NCBI GenBank assembly: GCA_003165095.1
Contig: PLSH01000331.1
Span: 1,880-8,201, forward strand
Length of the DNA stretch: 6,322 nt
Direction: 5' to 3'
Source of the DNA: Acidobacteriaceae bacterium
GTDB lineage: Bacteria > Acidobacteriota > Terriglobia > Terriglobales > Acidobacteriaceae
The notes beneath the pieces were generated by a model. It did no database searches, was not told the DNA's origin, and saw nothing but the letters and a program-made list of their open reading frames with translations. Positions 5,292 through 6,322 of this stretch are shown piece after piece. Each line of letters begins with the position of its first letter. Position 1 is the stretch's first letter. The position numbers and the translations under genes were made by a program.

Positions 5292-6322
5292 ATGAAAACT
5301 GGCATTATCGGCCTGCCTCAGGTGGGCAAGACATCGCTGTTCAAGATACTGACCAAAGCCAAACTGGAAGAGCGCGGCCACTCGCGCCAGGAGCACATTG
5401 GCGTGGCGCGCGTGCCGGACGAGCGGCTTGACAAGCTTTCGGCACTCTACTCGCCGAAGAAAACCACCTACGCGTCGGTTGAATTCGTCGACGTGGCGGC
5501 CATCGGGCAGGAGGCGCTGAAAGAGACGGCCTTCCTCACCAGCCTGCGCAACGTGGACGCGCTGATTCACGTGCTGCGGGCCTTCGAGGAGGAGTCGATC
5601 GCCCACGTCGGCCCCATCGACCCCATGCGCGACATCAAAAGCGTCGAGTTCGACCTGATGATCAGCGACCTGACGCAGGTGGAGAAGCGCCTGGAGCGGC
5701 TGGAAAAGGACTTGAAAAAGGGCCGCACCAACGATCTGGAGCACGAGCAGGCGCTGCTGCTGCGCTCGAAGGAATCGCTCGAAAAGGAGCAGCCGCTGCG
5801 CGAGCTGGAGATGACCAACGAGGAGAAGAAACTCATCAGGGGCTTCATGTTTCTCTCCCAAAAGCCAATTCTCTATGCGCTGAACATCGGCGAGAGCATG
5901 ACGCTGGGCGACGACCTGGACTCTGCGGTGAGCCGCTTCAAGCTGGACGAGGTGGCGCATCGGCCCAACGCGGGAGCTACGGCGATCTGCGGTAAGGTGG
6001 AGGCCGAGTTGGCGGAGATGGACGACGCCGAGGCGGCGGATTTTCTTGAGAGCTATGGGCTTCATGAGAGCGGTCTGGTGCGCCTGATCCGCAAGAGCTA
6101 CGAGTTGCAAGGGCTGATCAGCTTTTTCACGGCCGGCGAAGACGAGTGCCGCGCGTGGACCATCCCGTTGGGCTCGAAGGCGCCGCAGGGCGCGGGCGCC
6201 ATTCACACCGACCTGGAGCATCACTTCATTCGCGCCGAGACCATTCGCTGGGACAGTCTGCTGGAAGCGGGATCGGAAGCGGCGGCGCGGGCGCGTGGGA
6301 CGCTGCGCCTTGAAGGCAAGGA
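5292..6322 (+). CDS. ychF: YchF/OLA1-family GTP/ATP-binding protein, divergent nucleotide site (3' partial)
   Basis: YchF proteins are Obg-related P-loop NTPases that associate with ribosomes and often prefer ATP; they are implicated in translation and oxidative-stress responses. Here 343 residues are visible and about 20 are missing at the right edge. The P-loop GLPQVGKT (residues 7-14) and the YchF-type NxxE (Asn198-Ile-Gly-Glu201) replacing NKxD are intact. A charged helical arm spans about 124-180 (EKRLERLEKDLKK). The C-terminal TGS/DUF933 domain is clear: FFTAGEDECRAW, APQGAGAIHTDLEHHFIRAE, SEAAARARG and LRLEGK. Switch I lacks the usual YPFCTIEPN, and G3 reads DVAA instead of DxxG with a shortened following loop. 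The start is set by the P-loop at residue 7; only a weak GGA precedes it. The frame stays open to base 6322. Family is certain; equivalence in function to canonical YchF is less so. Confidence 0.93.
   Translation, partial: MKTGIIGLPQVGKTSLFKILTKAKLEERGHSRQEHIGVARVPDERLDKLSALYSPKKTTYASVEFVDVAAIGQEALKETAFLTSLRNVDALIHVLRAFEEESIAHVGPIDPMRDIKSVEFDLMISDLTQVEKRLERLEKDLKKGRTNDLEHEQALLLRSKESLEKEQPLRELEMTNEEKKLIRGFMFLSQKPILYALNIGESMTLGDDLDSAVSRFKLDEVAHRPNAGATAICGKVEAELAEMDDAEAADFLESYGLHESGLVRLIRKSYELQGLISFFTAGEDECRAWTIPLGSKAPQGAGAIHTDLEHHFIRAETIRWDSLLEAGSEAAARARGTLRLEGK

Noticed and set aside
5127..6224. Long reverse-strand open frame (365 codons) opposite ychF
   Set aside because: It lies antisense to a protein with clear YchF domains, is low in recognisable motifs, and its N- and C-terminal ends read through ychF and the heptamer array; it is a codon-bias shadow.

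Overview
This is a GC-rich (roughly 60% by eye) bacterial chromosomal window in which every gene I can support lies on the + strand. The gene content suggests an Acidobacteriota (Terriglobia-like) organism. The pointers are a CcmH of the CxCGC type, a CcmI reduced to a 92-residue protein, a divergent YchF-type GTPase and intergenic heptamer arrays built on CTGAC/CCTGA. That placement is from memory of the families, not a search.

Positions 1-2228 hold the end of a System I cytochrome c maturation (ccm) operon: the C-terminal three quarters of ccmF (cut by the window's left edge), ccmH overlapping it by one base (TGATG), and a small membrane-anchored CcmI-like protein starting 3 bp after ccmH. 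These genes work together in ligating heme to apocytochromes c on the outer face of the cytoplasmic membrane. No ccmG (thioredoxin-like partner) lies between ccmF and ccmH. About 96 bp further on (2325-3611) is a secreted, membrane-anchored protein with a carboxypeptidase-regulatory-like beta-sandwich domain. Its cytoplasmic tail carries a helical segment resembling the one in the CcmI-like protein, so it may be a lineage-specific accessory of the ccm locus.

Positions 3612-5291 are a looser region. A 70-bp array of ten heptamers leads into a four-helix DUF4149-type membrane protein (3740-4231). Next come a 41-codon ORF with a good ribosome binding site that may be a gene remnant (4263-4388), a CPBP-family (Rce1-like) intramembrane protease with all its catalytic motifs (4472-5158), and a second array of the same heptamer family with a 21-bp higher-order repeat (5176-5224). 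A plausible but weak promoter and a GC-rich UUCG hairpin precede the last gene.

Positions 5292-6322 encode a YchF/OLA1-family GTPase/ATPase lacking only about its last 20 residues at the right edge. Its P-loop, NxxE motif and C-terminal TGS domain are clear, but switch I and the DxxG motif are strongly altered.

The points most worth a second look are the unusual CcmH cysteine cluster, the minimal CcmI plus the carboxypeptidase-like protein that shares its helical module, the heptamer arrays in both larger gene gaps, and the divergent YchF nucleotide site. I see no CRISPR, insertion sequence, tRNA, rRNA or convincing terminator.
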